Source: UMGS1370 sp963557065
Lineage (GTDB): Bacteria > Bacillota > Clostridia > Lachnospirales > Lachnospiraceae
Length of the DNA stretch: 64,000 bases
Direction: 5' to 3'
NCBI GenBank assembly: GCA_963557065.1
Contig: CAUWCT010000004.1
Coordinates: 1 to 64,000 of the forward strand
Part shown: positions 1 through 8,711 of the stretch, piece by piece
Layout: each line of letters starts with the position of its first letter
Numbering within the stretch: the stretch's first letter is position 1
Position numbers and translations under genes: made by a program
Notes under the pieces: generated by a model
Databases searched by the model: none
Seen by the model: only the letters and a program-made list of their open reading frames with translations
What the model was told of the DNA's origin: nothing

Positions 1-61
1 AAATTCCCGATGCTTCTTGTCCGCGGCAAACGGACAAAAAGACACAGGGATGAACTGTTAC
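1..61. repeat. Terminal part of a MITE-like inverted-repeat element (copy A, cut by window edge)
   Basis: The first 61 bases end in TGAACTGTTAC. Read in reverse complement they match the first ~51 bases of the complete element at 42601-42751 with roughly 80 percent identity, including the terminal GTAACAGTTCA and the subterminal GCGGACAAGAA. A small hairpin, TTGTCCG/CGGACAA, lies inside. The other end is outside the window, so a target duplication cannot be tested. Confidence 0.6.
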
Positions 62-103
62 ATATAGATAGGATGCAGGGTCAAAAGGAAAGGAGTCTTG
101 ATT

Positions 104-1084
104 ATGCCTGGCTTTACCACACACTATATCCTGGGAATGAAGGCTTACAACAATATGCCTTCTGGTCAGTTAAAATTTATTATTGCCAAATACCGCTGGC
201 TCTATCAGCTGGGACTTCAGGGGCCGGATATGTTTTTCTATAATCTTCCTATTCTGCGCCATAGAGATTACCGGAATGTAGGTTCCTATATGCACGAACA
301 TCACGTCAATCAGTTTTTCCGCTGCTGCCTGAATCATATCGCCAAAATTGAATCCAAACAGCAGAGGGAACGGGCATTGGCCTATTTCTGCGGTTATCTG
401 GGACACTATATCGGCGACTATACCTGTCATCCTTTTGTATATGGACGAATTGGCTATGATGTGAATAATCCTACTTCTCACCATCATGGCCTTCATGCTC
501 TTCTGGAAAACGACATTGACGCTCTTCTTTTATATAAATATAAACATAAACTTCCATCCCAGTTTAACCAGGCAGCTACCATCTGCCTTAATGGATTTGA
601 CACCCAGTTCATCTCCCGTTTTCTGGCCGAATGCATTAATGAAACCTATTATCCTATTACCTACAAAAATAATTTTCGCGTCACTCCCCGCATGGTCCAG
701 CGCTCGATTCTTGCCATGCGCTTTGGCTGCCGCACTCTGGCAGATAAATCCGGCAAAAAACAGGCTGGTATCGAATTTGTCGAGTCCCTGTTTTTAAAGC
801 ATCCTATCGCCTCTTCCAAGATTGTCACAGACAGAGTGGCTTCTCCCAGAACAAGTTTAAATTCCGACCATGAAACCTGGTGTAACCCCTGGAATCAGCA
901 GATGGCTTCCAATGCCTCATTTCCGGATCTGTTCCACAGGGCTTTAACCAAATGCGGGGTGATCTACAACTTAATTGATGAACTTCTAAACAGCGGAAAA
1001 TTGCCCAGTCCTGCACTTTATGAATTTTTGCTGGACGAATTGGGAAACTACTCCTACCACAGCGGACTTTTGGTGGAAGATTAA
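104..1084 (+). CDS. Zinc-dependent phospholipase C-like protein
   Basis: The 326-residue product resembles the Zn_dep_PLPC family (bacterial phospholipase C / S1-P1 nuclease fold). Seen: an N-terminal PGFTTHYILG segment, GPDMFFY, a HEHHVNQFF stretch and YLGHYIGDYTCHPF, giving the His and Asp spacing expected for a multinuclear zinc site. No signal peptide is visible, so unlike secreted alpha-toxin-type enzymes it probably acts in the cytoplasm; the real substrate is unknown. An in-frame TTG lies two codons upstream, but the ATG at 104 sits 8 bases after AGGAG and is preferred. It is convergent with ppk and both share the terminator at 1093-1153. Confidence 0.75.
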   Translation: MPGFTTHYILGMKAYNNMPSGQLKFIIAKYRWLYQLGLQGPDMFFYNLPILRHRDYRNVGSYMHEHHVNQFFRCCLNHIAKIESKQQRERALAYFCGYLGHYIGDYTCHPFVYGRIGYDVNNPTSHHHGLHALLENDIDALLLYKYKHKLPSQFNQAATICLNGFDTQFISRFLAECINETYYPITYKNNFRVTPRMVQRSILAMRFGCRTLADKSGKKQAGIEFVESLFLKHPIASSKIVTDRVASPRTSLNSDHETWCNPWNQQMASNASFPDLFHRALTKCGVIYNLIDELLNSGKLPSPALYEFLLDELGNYSYHSGLLVED

Positions 1085-1092
1085 ATTCAGCA

Positions 1093-1153
1093 AAAGAGGG
1101 TGTCGCAAAACACTATATCCAATAGGATTACCGTATTTTGCGACACCCTCTTT
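1093..1153. terminator. Bidirectional intrinsic terminator
   Basis: A perfect 18-base inverted repeat (1093-1110 and 1136-1153) starts with AAAGAGGGTGTCGC, has a 25-base loop, and carries A tracts on one side and T tracts on the other. It lies between the convergent phospholipase C-like gene and ppk and can serve both. Confidence 0.9.
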
Positions 1154-1160
1154 GATTCTT

Positions 1161-3329
1161 TTATTGGTTGTCTTCTTCCTGGCTTTCAATGGGAATAAAG
1201 GTTCTTCTCTCTGTGGGATCTGCCTTTTTCCGTTCCATCTGGGCATTTCGGACAGCTTCCTCGCAGAATTGGCTCTGTGAATTGACCTTCTGCTTTCCTC
1301 TAAGGTCTGATTTCTCATAACTGCCGTCCGGCTGAAGGATATGGGCTTTTACATTGTCTGCCAACTGGAGTTCCAGAATATGCATCACCTGTGCCCGCAC
1401 ATTTTCAGACTCTACTGGAAATACAATCTCTACCCGCTTGTCTAAATTTCTCGGCATCCAGTCCGCACTTCCCATGTAAAGCTTGGGCGAGCCGTTATTT
1501 TCAAAGTAAAAGATCCGGCTGTGTTCCAGAAAATTCCCCACTATGGAACGAACAGAAATATTTTCGCTCAATCCGGGAACTCCTGCTTTTAAGCAGCAAA
1601 TCCCCCGGATAATCAGTTCAATCTTCACTCCTGCACAGCTGGCCTCATAAAGAGCGCCAATAATCTCTTTATCGCATAAAGAATTCATCTTGGCAATAAT
1701 ATGGGCTTTTTTTCCATTTTCTGCATTTTCTTTTTCTCTGCGAATCCGGCGCAGCATCGTGTCTCTCAGCCACAAAGGCGCTACTGCCAGACGGTTCCAG
1801 CTAAGGGGTTCTGAGTAGCCGGACAGCATATTAAAGACAGCAGTGGCATCTTCACCATAAAGAGGATTGCAGGTAAACAGACCGCAGTCTGTATATAATT
1901 TTGCCGTAGAGTCATTGTAGTTTCCGGTTCCCAGATGAACATAACGTCGGATTCCGTCTTCCTCCCTGCGGACTACCAGTGTAATCTTGCTGTGAGTTTT
2001 TAATCCTACCAGCCCGTAAATTACATGACATCCTGCTTTTTCCAGCTTTTTAGCCCAGATAATGTTGTTTTCCTCGTCAAATCTTGCCTTCAATTCCACC
2101 AGAACCGACACCTGCTTGCCATTTTCAGCCGCCTCCGCCAAAGCTGCAATAATCGGAGAATGACCGCTGACCCGGTACAATGTCTGCTTAATAGCAAGGA
2201 CGCTTGGATCTTTTGCCGCAGTGCGGACAAAATCTACCACCGGATCAAAGGTCTCATATGGATGGTGAAGAAGAATATCCCCTTTCTGAATATTGGTAAA
2301 AATGTCGTCTTCATTCATCAATTCCGGAACTGGCTGGGGCCTGTAAGCCGGAGTTTTCAGATGATCAAACCCGGACATTCCATACATCTTCATCAGGAAC
2401 GTAAGGTCCAGAGGGCCATTGATCTCGTAAATATCTTCACTGCCCACCTCCAGTTCTTTTCGCAGAATCTTTAAAAGGCGTTTGTCTACCTTTTCCTCGA
2501 TCTCCAGCCGGATCACTTCTCCCCACTGGCGGCGTTTTAACTGTTTTTGAATTTCCTCCAGCAAATCCACTGCCTCTTCCTCGTCAATGGTCAAATCTGC
2601 ATTTCTCATAATCCGAAACGGATGGGCTGCCACAATGTCGTAATTGAGAAACAGGGACGGCATATTCCGCTCAATAATTTCTTCCAGCAAAATTACATTG
2701 TGAAGTTCCCTGCCGTCTTCTGTTACAGTGACCGGAAGTTCTACGATTCTTGGCAGAACAGACGGCACCTGAACCATAGCAAATTCCAATTCTCTGCTGC
2801 CCTTTTTCTTTTTCAGAAGGGCGGCGATATTCAGGGTTTTATTGCGCACCAAAGGAAATGGCCTGGAGGAATCCACTGCCATAGGAGTCAGTACCGGATA
2901 TACATTTTCCTTAAAATATTTGTCCGCATACTCTGCCTGCCTGGGACTTAAATCCTCATACCCATCTACCACATTTAAACCATTTTGGCGCAGCGCCAAA
3001 AGGATGGAGCGGTTGTAGGTGGAATACTGAAGATTTACCAGTTCGTGAGCCTTTTTACTGATAGGTTCCAGCTGCTCTCTTGGCGTCATCCCCGCAATAT
3101 CCGGCTTCATGTAACCGGCATGGACCTGATCCTTTAAAGAAGCCACGCGGACCATAAAAAATTCATCCAGATTTGAAGACGTAATGCTTAAAAACTTTAA
3201 ACGTTCAAACAGCGGCAGGGTTTTATCCCTTGCCTCGCCAAGCACCCGGTAATTAAACTGAAGCCAACTTAATTCCCGATTTACATAGTTCTTAGGGTTT
3301 ACAAAATCCCGTTTTTCCTGTGCTTCCAT
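1161..3329 (-). CDS. ppk: Polyphosphate kinase 1
   Basis: Reversibly transfers the gamma phosphate of ATP to inorganic polyphosphate. At 722 residues it has the usual PPK1 length. The N-terminal domain starts with NRELSWLQFN and SNLDEFFMVR, typical of PPK1. The two C-terminal phospholipase D-like domains include the KTHSK segment around residue 446, the expected autophosphorylated histidine, and HLGTGNYND just after it. The start codon lies 2 bases after the ppx stop, with the Shine-Dalgarno GGAAAGGA inside ppx, so the two are probably translationally coupled. Last gene of the plsC-pheA-DUF815-ppx-ppk operon. Confidence 0.96.
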   Translation of the reverse strand: MEAQEKRDFVNPKNYVNRELSWLQFNYRVLGEARDKTLPLFERLKFLSITSSNLDEFFMVRVASLKDQVHAGYMKPDIAGMTPREQLEPISKKAHELVNLQYSTYNRSILLALRQNGLNVVDGYEDLSPRQAEYADKYFKENVYPVLTPMAVDSSRPFPLVRNKTLNIAALLKKKKGSRELEFAMVQVPSVLPRIVELPVTVTEDGRELHNVILLEEIIERNMPSLFLNYDIVAAHPFRIMRNADLTIDEEEAVDLLEEIQKQLKRRQWGEVIRLEIEEKVDKRLLKILRKELEVGSEDIYEINGPLDLTFLMKMYGMSGFDHLKTPAYRPQPVPELMNEDDIFTNIQKGDILLHHPYETFDPVVDFVRTAAKDPSVLAIKQTLYRVSGHSPIIAALAEAAENGKQVSVLVELKARFDEENNIIWAKKLEKAGCHVIYGLVGLKTHSKITLVVRREEDGIRRYVHLGTGNYNDSTAKLYTDCGLFTCNPLYGEDATAVFNMLSGYSEPLSWNRLAVAPLWLRDTMLRRIRREKENAENGKKAHIIAKMNSLCDKEIIGALYEASCAGVKIELIIRGICCLKAGVPGLSENISVRSIVGNFLEHSRIFYFENNGSPKLYMGSADWMPRNLDKRVEIVFPVESENVRAQVMHILELQLADNVKAHILQPDGSYEKSDLRGKQKVNSQSQFCEEAVRNAQMERKKADPTERRTFIPIESQEEDNQ

Positions 3330-3331
3330 GC

Positions 3332-4900
3332 TTATCCTTTCCTTTTCTGCCTTAAAATCGGACGGATTCCATAGATCTCCTCAAAGAAATCCGCCTTCTG
3401 CTCAAATGATACCCGTTCCAGAGTAATATCTCCTTCGTAATCGGTTGTGATCATCAGTTTCCGCTCTTTCAGAGTAATCCGACAGCCGGTCAGTTTCTGC
3501 TTATGGCTTCTGTCCATTGCGTTTGCCAGCCGTAAAATACTGGTAAGCTTTCCGATGAGAACGGTTACTTTCTTTACGTCCCCGTCTGTGAGTCCGCTCT
3601 GAAATGCCCCCAGTTCCAGGTGGACTTTATCATATTCAAAATCCCGGATATTGTAGCGCACTACATTTGCCACAATCTCCCTCTCCAGATGGCTGAGCCC
3701 GATGATTTCCGTAGACATAATAATATTATATGCGCACTCGTTGGAATTCTTCATACTGATAAATTTGCCGCAGGCGTGAAGCAGGATGGAAATCTGCAAA
3801 AGCAGGCGTTCCTTTTCCCCCATTCCATGGTATTTGCCGGTCGCATCAAATATTCTCAGGGCATAATCCTCCAGCGCCTGATTGTGGCTGCTGTTGCACT
3901 TATACCGCTTTGCCAGATTGCGGCATTCTATTACAATATCCCGTTCAAAATTGTGATTAAATTTTACAAGGCGGTTCTTTTCTGCATAGTCGGCAGCAAT
4001 TCCGTCGCACATACTGCTTCCCGGAATCCAGATCATCTCCGCCCCGGTCATCTCGCAAAGACATTTATAGATCGCGGCGCTGGGGAATAAAAACTTTGCA
4101 AACTCTCCGTTCACTCCCAGCCTGTCCGCAACTGCATCCATTCCCATATGAAGCAGTTCCTGATAATACATTTTCGCTTCTTTTACAGTCAGGCGCTCCG
4201 GCATTTTTCCCTGTTTTTGGTCCCGGAACAAATATCTGGTGTTGCGCCCGATTCCGATAATGTTTTTAATTTCCCTGTCTTTTAAATGGATTTTCCGGAA
4301 TGCAGATAACTCGTTTTCCACAATCTCTGTGACTAACTCCATCGTCAATTCCATATTGGCGGCAACTCCTGACAAAAGTTCCCGTACCCGCAGGCCGCCA
4401 AGAGCCAGATTCTGTGTTGTCACCAGCGTATCCTTGTCAAACAGAGTCAGCTGAACACTGCCGAATCCAATATCCACAATAGCCGTACCCTTTTGGATAA
4501 TCTTATTAAACTCTGCATCTTTTACTGCAATGGCTTTGTAGCTGATAAATCGCTGTTCGGAATTACTGATGATTTTTACATCCAAATCTGTCCGCACTTT
4601 AATATGATCCAGAATAATCTGATTATTTTCTGCTTCCCGAAGGGCACTGGTAGCATAAGCCCGATAATCCTGAACTTTATACCCTTTCATAATCCTGGAA
4701 AAATCTTCCAGCACCCGGCACATCTCATCAATGGATTCGTAACTGATTTTCCCATATTTGTAAACATCCCGCCCCAGTGTGCTCATCCGGCGGATCTGGT
4801 CAATGGAACGGACTCCTGTTTTGGCGGAAATTTCATAAATATTTAATTCCATCTCAAAAGAGCCTATATCAATCGCCGCAAATGTCTGTATAGCCGCCAT
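3332..4900 (-). CDS. ppx: Ppx/GppA family exopolyphosphatase-like protein with HD-type C-terminal domain
   Basis: The 522-residue product belongs to the ASKHA-fold Ppx/GppA family, which removes terminal phosphates from polyphosphate or from pppGpp. Seen: the phosphate-1 motif FAAIDIGSFEMEL near the N-terminus, YATSALREAEN, and the glycine-rich IVDIGFGSVQLTLF near residue 145. The C-terminal half (about 310-520) has the helical HD-type arrangement of the long Ppx forms (LLLQISILLHACGKFI, NANAMDRSH-like region). In IDIGS the usual second small residue is kept. AGGAGG lies 7 bases before the ATG. Pairing with ppk argues for polyphosphate rather than pppGpp as substrate, which is inference. Confidence 0.88.
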   Translation of the reverse strand: MAAIQTFAAIDIGSFEMELNIYEISAKTGVRSIDQIRRMSTLGRDVYKYGKISYESIDEMCRVLEDFSRIMKGYKVQDYRAYATSALREAENNQIILDHIKVRTDLDVKIISNSEQRFISYKAIAVKDAEFNKIIQKGTAIVDIGFGSVQLTLFDKDTLVTTQNLALGGLRVRELLSGVAANMELTMELVTEIVENELSAFRKIHLKDREIKNIIGIGRNTRYLFRDQKQGKMPERLTVKEAKMYYQELLHMGMDAVADRLGVNGEFAKFLFPSAAIYKCLCEMTGAEMIWIPGSSMCDGIAADYAEKNRLVKFNHNFERDIVIECRNLAKRYKCNSSHNQALEDYALRIFDATGKYHGMGEKERLLLQISILLHACGKFISMKNSNECAYNIIMSTEIIGLSHLEREIVANVVRYNIRDFEYDKVHLELGAFQSGLTDGDVKKVTVLIGKLTSILRLANAMDRSHKQKLTGCRITLKERKLMITTDYEGDITLERVSFEQKADFFEEIYGIRPILRQKRKG

Positions 4901-4912
4901 GGATTCTCCTCC

Positions 4913-6193
4913 TTATTTTTCAGGCTTTTTCCCTGATAAATGCGTGATAAACTGGGCTGCCGTCCTCCCGGAAAAACCGCCATGGTGCAATTCCCACTTG
5001 TTTGCCTCTGCATACAGTTCTTCTTCTGAAATCTCTACTCCACACCGGTCCGCCAGAGTCTTGACAATCTGCTGAAATTCCATCTTATCCGGTGCTCCAA
5101 AGTAAATTGTCACCCCAAATCTGGCAACTAAAGACAATTTTTCCTGAACCGTATCATTGCCATGGAGATCATCTAAAATCTCTTTCTTATCGCTGAATTT
5201 TTCCCGAATCAGATGGCGCCGGTTTGATGTGGCGTAAATCAGCACGTTGGACGGCTTTTTTCCCAGCCCGCCTTCAATAATTGCTTTTAAATACTTGTAT
5301 TCTATCTCAAAGTCCTCAAAGGACAAATCATCCATGTAGATAATAAACTTGTAATTTCTGTCTTTAATCTCCTCCAGCACATCAGAAAGGCAGAAAAACT
5401 GGTGCTTATAGACCTCAATCATCCTGAGTCCCTGATCGTAATACTGGTTTAAAATGGCTTTTACGCTGGAAGACTTGCCGGTCCCTGCATCTCCGTAGAG
5501 CAAAACATTGTTGGCTTCTCTTCCCTCTATGAATGCTTCTGTATTGTCTGTCAGCTTTTTCTTCTGGCTCTCATAGCCTACTAAATCTTTTAAATACACA
5601 TGGTCAATGCCTGTAATTGGCTCAATCCTGGTCTTTCTTCCTTCCGGCGTTTCTCCCAGTTCTTTAATGCGAAACGCCTTGTGAAGACCAAACCGGCCTA
5701 CGCCGAATTCTTTATAAAAACCGGTAACCAATGCCTGAAATGCTTCTGCATGTTCCGCCTTTTCCAGATCCGTTGTCAGTGTGATAATCCGATCCCGAAT
5801 CCTGGGGTTAAACACCTTCCCCGTACGCTCTGCTGCGCTAAACCGGGACAAATCCTGCCAGATCTCCCCTGGCAGACTCCTTATATCTTTTTCAAACAGC
5901 TCTTTCATTTTTGAAAAATCGTGGGCTGCCAAAGCATTGATGGTGCCATGAACCGGTCCCACGATTTCACAGGCCATACTGTAGGCATTTTCGTGGGATG
6001 CCAGACAGTAAGCCAGAAAACAGTGCCATAAATTCCCCTCAAATCCATATTTTGCAGCCAGTTCCAGCAAACGGCCGGCACAGGCGTATTCATCTAACGG
6101 GACATTTGTTTTTCCGTCTAAAAGTCCTGCCATGGAATCAAACAACTCCTGATGCTCCATGTCTCTGTACAGCACAAATTCGCATGTATTCAT
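4913..6193 (-). CDS. DUF815-family AAA+ ATP-binding protein
   Basis: A 426-residue protein of unknown cellular role. An all-helical N-terminal region (about 1-190) precedes a P-loop ATPase domain with Walker A YGDAGTGKS (about 233-241), Walker B FIIYMDDL (about 283-290) and a sensor-like YATSNRRHL. This matches the DUF815 family of AAA+ ATPases common in Clostridia and proteobacteria. It sits 14 bases after pheA and 12 bases before ppx, so it is co-transcribed with the polyphosphate genes. A chaperone or remodelling role would fit the fold, but nothing in the sequence names a partner. Confidence 0.85.
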   Translation of the reverse strand: MNTCEFVLYRDMEHQELFDSMAGLLDGKTNVPLDEYACAGRLLELAAKYGFEGNLWHCFLAYCLASHENAYSMACEIVGPVHGTINALAAHDFSKMKELFEKDIRSLPGEIWQDLSRFSAAERTGKVFNPRIRDRIITLTTDLEKAEHAEAFQALVTGFYKEFGVGRFGLHKAFRIKELGETPEGRKTRIEPITGIDHVYLKDLVGYESQKKKLTDNTEAFIEGREANNVLLYGDAGTGKSSSVKAILNQYYDQGLRMIEVYKHQFFCLSDVLEEIKDRNYKFIIYMDDLSFEDFEIEYKYLKAIIEGGLGKKPSNVLIYATSNRRHLIREKFSDKKEILDDLHGNDTVQEKLSLVARFGVTIYFGAPDKMEFQQIVKTLADRCGVEISEEELYAEANKWELHHGGFSGRTAAQFITHLSGKKPEK

Positions 6194-6207
6194 ACCTCTG
6201 CCCCCAT

Positions 6208-7344
6208 TTAGTAGTTTCCTAAAATCCGCATACCTGCCGCCTCCCGGGAAATTCCCATCAGCGCATTCTGAACCGGCGCATCGCTTAAACTGCCCTCAAT
6301 ATCCACAAAAAACCGGTATTCCCAGTTTCTCCCTACAATCGGTCTGGATTCAATCATCACCATATTCACATCATTAAAAATAAAATGACCCAGCATGTTG
6401 TACAAAGTACCGCTCTTGTGCGGCAGTTCAAAACAAATACTGACTTTTCCGGAACCCATCTGGTAAACCGGTCGGCTGGCCACTACGATAAACCTGGTGG
6501 TATTGGACTTATTGTGGTTAATACTTTTCTGCAATGGAACAAGGCCGTAAATCCTTCCTGCATTCTCACTGGCCACTGCCGCCTGGCTTTTGTCCCCGTC
6601 CTCCAGAACTTTTTTTGCCGCCAATGCTGTGTTGGCTGCGCTGACCTGACGCCAGGTTTTGTTGGCATTTAAATATTCCGAGCACTGCATCAATGCCTGA
6701 GGATGGGAATAAACTGTGCGAACTTCTTCTAATGCTGTGCCCGGCAGTCCTAACAGTGCATGATTAATATCCAGAAATACTTCTCCCACTATGTAATTAT
6801 TATATTTTACCAGCAGATCGTAAATGCTGCTTACGGCTCCGGCTGATGAGTTTTCAATGGGAAGGACTGCGTAATCCGCTTTTTTTCTGCTCACCTCTTC
6901 CATCGCTTCTTCCCAGGAAGGAACATGATAAGAAAAAACGTCTTTTCCAAAATATGTCATGGCAGCTTCATGGCTGTAAGCCCCTTCCACGCCCTGGTAA
7001 ACCACTTTCGCCCCTTCTTTTGCCAGCTTTTCTACCGGCTCAAATCCAGAAGGAGTAACGTTTCCATGCCGGGCCAAAAGCTGGTACTGGTATCTCCGGC
7101 TGATGGTCATAATCTGGGAAAACAATTCTGTCACTGCCTGACTGTTAAACCTGCCATGAGCCAGCGCCCCCACGCTTTCCAGCTTTTGCTGTTCCCGCTC
7201 TCTGTCATACACCGGTTTTCCTGTCCTGATTTTAAACTCTGCCACCTCTTCGCACAGTTTCATTCTCTCTTCAAACAGATTGACCAGTTCTTTATCTACC
7301 TCATCCAGCCTGTTTCTGATTTCCTGTAAATCCAAATTCTGCAT
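6208..7344 (-). CDS. pheA: Bifunctional chorismate mutase / prephenate dehydratase
   Basis: Catalyses chorismate to prephenate and prephenate to phenylpyruvate in phenylalanine synthesis. The 378 residues read as three domains: an AroQ-type chorismate mutase helical segment (about 1-90, LQEIRNRLDEVDKELVNLFEERM), a prephenate dehydratase domain (about 110-290) with the TTRF motif in NKSNTTRFIVVA, and a C-terminal ACT domain (about 298-378) that normally binds phenylalanine for feedback inhibition (ESRP is present). Only one base separates it from plsC upstream. Confidence 0.95.
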   Translation of the reverse strand: MQNLDLQEIRNRLDEVDKELVNLFEERMKLCEEVAEFKIRTGKPVYDREREQQKLESVGALAHGRFNSQAVTELFSQIMTISRRYQYQLLARHGNVTPSGFEPVEKLAKEGAKVVYQGVEGAYSHEAAMTYFGKDVFSYHVPSWEEAMEEVSRKKADYAVLPIENSSAGAVSSIYDLLVKYNNYIVGEVFLDINHALLGLPGTALEEVRTVYSHPQALMQCSEYLNANKTWRQVSAANTALAAKKVLEDGDKSQAAVASENAGRIYGLVPLQKSINHNKSNTTRFIVVASRPVYQMGSGKVSICFELPHKSGTLYNMLGHFIFNDVNMVMIESRPIVGRNWEYRFFVDIEGSLSDAPVQNALMGISREAAGMRILGNY

Positions 7345-7345
7345 C

Positions 7346-8083
7346 TTACTCCTGCTCCATCTCTTTTAGCATATCAATGATCACACCGCGGACATAAGCC
7401 CCTGAAAACTTTTTCTGCTCTGCGGGAAGTTCTTTTAAATAAATGGGGGTTCCGTACCGGACTGTTACCTTGGACGGGCGGATAAAAGGCATATGCTTTT
7501 CAAATATATCCGCAGTTCCCACCATCGCTACCGGGATCACCGGGCAGCCGCTTTTTTCTGCGATTTTCAGACTTCCCTCTTTAAAAGGAAGAAGATCCTT
7601 TCGGTCTGCACTGCCATTACGGGTTCCCTCAGGGAAAATCCATACGGAAATCCCCTTTTTCACCTGTTCAATCCCCTTTAAGATCGTTTTTAATCCTTCT
7701 TTAATATTATCCCTGTCTAAAAAGAGGCAGTTTACATTGCGCATCCAGTCCCGCAAAGAAAAATACCGCTCCATCTCTTTTTTGGCTATAAATCCCATAA
7801 GGCCGGGCACTGTCACATAACCAATCAGAATATCAAAATAACTTCTGTGATTTCCCACATAAAGAACTGCCGTATCCTTTGGGATATTTTCCAGCCCTTC
7901 TGCGGTATAGGAAACCCCGCTTACTTTTAGAATAATTCTGAACATAAACTGGACAATCTTTAAACTCTGCCGGTTTCGTTTATCCAGGTTCTTTTTTCCC
8001 AGAAAATGTTCATAAATCAGGATGGGAATGCTTAAAATCAAGAACGAAAATAAGATAATTGCTACTAATAAAAAACGTATCAT
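7346..8083 (-). CDS. plsC: 1-acyl-sn-glycerol-3-phosphate acyltransferase
   Basis: Transfers an acyl chain to lysophosphatidic acid to give phosphatidic acid at the inner membrane face. An N-terminal membrane segment (FLLVAIILFSFLILSIPILI) is followed by the NHRSYFDI motif (HX4D type), FLDRDN and FPEGTRNG, the standard PlsC signature. A longer reading frame runs to 8155, but the ATG at 8083 is chosen: it lies 9 bases after GGAGG and gives a normal 245-residue protein starting MIRFLL. First gene of the five-gene operon. Confidence 0.92.
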   Translation of the reverse strand: MIRFLLVAIILFSFLILSIPILIYEHFLGKKNLDKRNRQSLKIVQFMFRIILKVSGVSYTAEGLENIPKDTAVLYVGNHRSYFDILIGYVTVPGLMGFIAKKEMERYFSLRDWMRNVNCLFLDRDNIKEGLKTILKGIEQVKKGISVWIFPEGTRNGSADRKDLLPFKEGSLKIAEKSGCPVIPVAMVGTADIFEKHMPFIRPSKVTVRYGTPIYLKELPAEQKKFSGAYVRGVIIDMLKEMEQE

Positions 8084-8120
8084 GTCAATGTTCCTCCGGA
8101 AGTCTCTAACAGTTTCTCCC

Positions 8121-8149
8121 ATTATATAAAATCCCCGGAGCAAATACAA
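8121..8149 (-). promoter_or_regulatory. Promoter of the plsC-pheA-DUF815-ppx-ppk operon
   Basis: On the minus strand TTGTAT (8144-8149) and TATAAT (8121-8126) are separated by 17 bases, about 40 bases before the plsC start. A perfect -10 and correct spacing make it a good sigma-A promoter. Confidence 0.75.
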
Positions 8150-8194
8150 GTCCATTACTAAATTTTACAGTGGGCAAGAAGACCCTTGGCCAAA

Positions 8195-8635
8195 CTATTT
8201 GCGAGCCGTTATCCGTTCAAAAAGAAGTCCTGTCAAAAACCATAAAGGGGCAAAATCCAGACGGATTAATCCGTTCACACTGGAATGCCTCCCTGTATAA
8301 TCCCAGGGACAGATCCCCTTTCCCCGCAGAAACAGTCCGCATACATATTCTGCGATAAAAATCAAAACCATATATAAAAGCCCATGACGGACAACATGGT
8401 CCACCGGATTTAAAGGAGTCTTAAAGCCGCTGCTCCCATCTCCTATCCATAAATCCACCTTTTGTCCGATAGGTCCCAGCAAAGCGCCCATTCCGTAAAT
8501 AGGAAACATAAGAAGCGATGTATGACCCATGAGACGCCAGTCTCCTGCCATAATGGATTCTGCAGAAGTAAAAATCACTTCCAGACACCATCCGGTAATC
8601 CCGCATTTAAAAAAATTCACTGGAAATCTTTTCAA
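8195..8635 (-). CDS. CmpB-like putative ABC transporter permease (small membrane protein)
   Basis: The 146-residue polytopic protein matches the ABC_trans_CmpB family: FPIYGMG, LNPVDHVVRHGLLY, and the C-terminal CPWDYTGRHSSVNG followed by IRLDFAPLWFLTG are characteristic. Four membrane segments are likely. Function is not established despite the family name. The frame opens with TTG at 8635, 8 bases after GGGGAG, and the family needs the residues right after it, so a TTG start is accepted. Its Shine-Dalgarno lies in the 3' arm of the hairpin that ends the cls transcript. Confidence 0.8.
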   Translation of the reverse strand: MKRFPVNFFKCGITGWCLEVIFTSAESIMAGDWRLMGHTSLLMFPIYGMGALLGPIGQKVDLWIGDGSSGFKTPLNPVDHVVRHGLLYMVLIFIAEYVCGLFLRGKGICPWDYTGRHSSVNGLIRLDFAPLWFLTGLLFERITARK

Positions 8636-8639
8636 AATA

Positions 8640-8684
8640 AAATCTCCCCTTCCTGCCTATAATATGCGCAGAAAAAGGAGATTT
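8640..8684 (-). terminator. Hairpin after cls that also covers the ribosome binding site of the next gene
   Basis: Inverted repeat AAATCTCC (8640-8647) / GGAGATTT (8677-8684). In the minus transcript the second arm is followed by TATTTT, so it can end cls transcription. The GGAG of the same arm is the Shine-Dalgarno of the CmpB-like gene. Confidence 0.6.
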
Positions 8685-8711
8685 CATACAAGACGCCGGC
8701 ATCTGTGTTCT

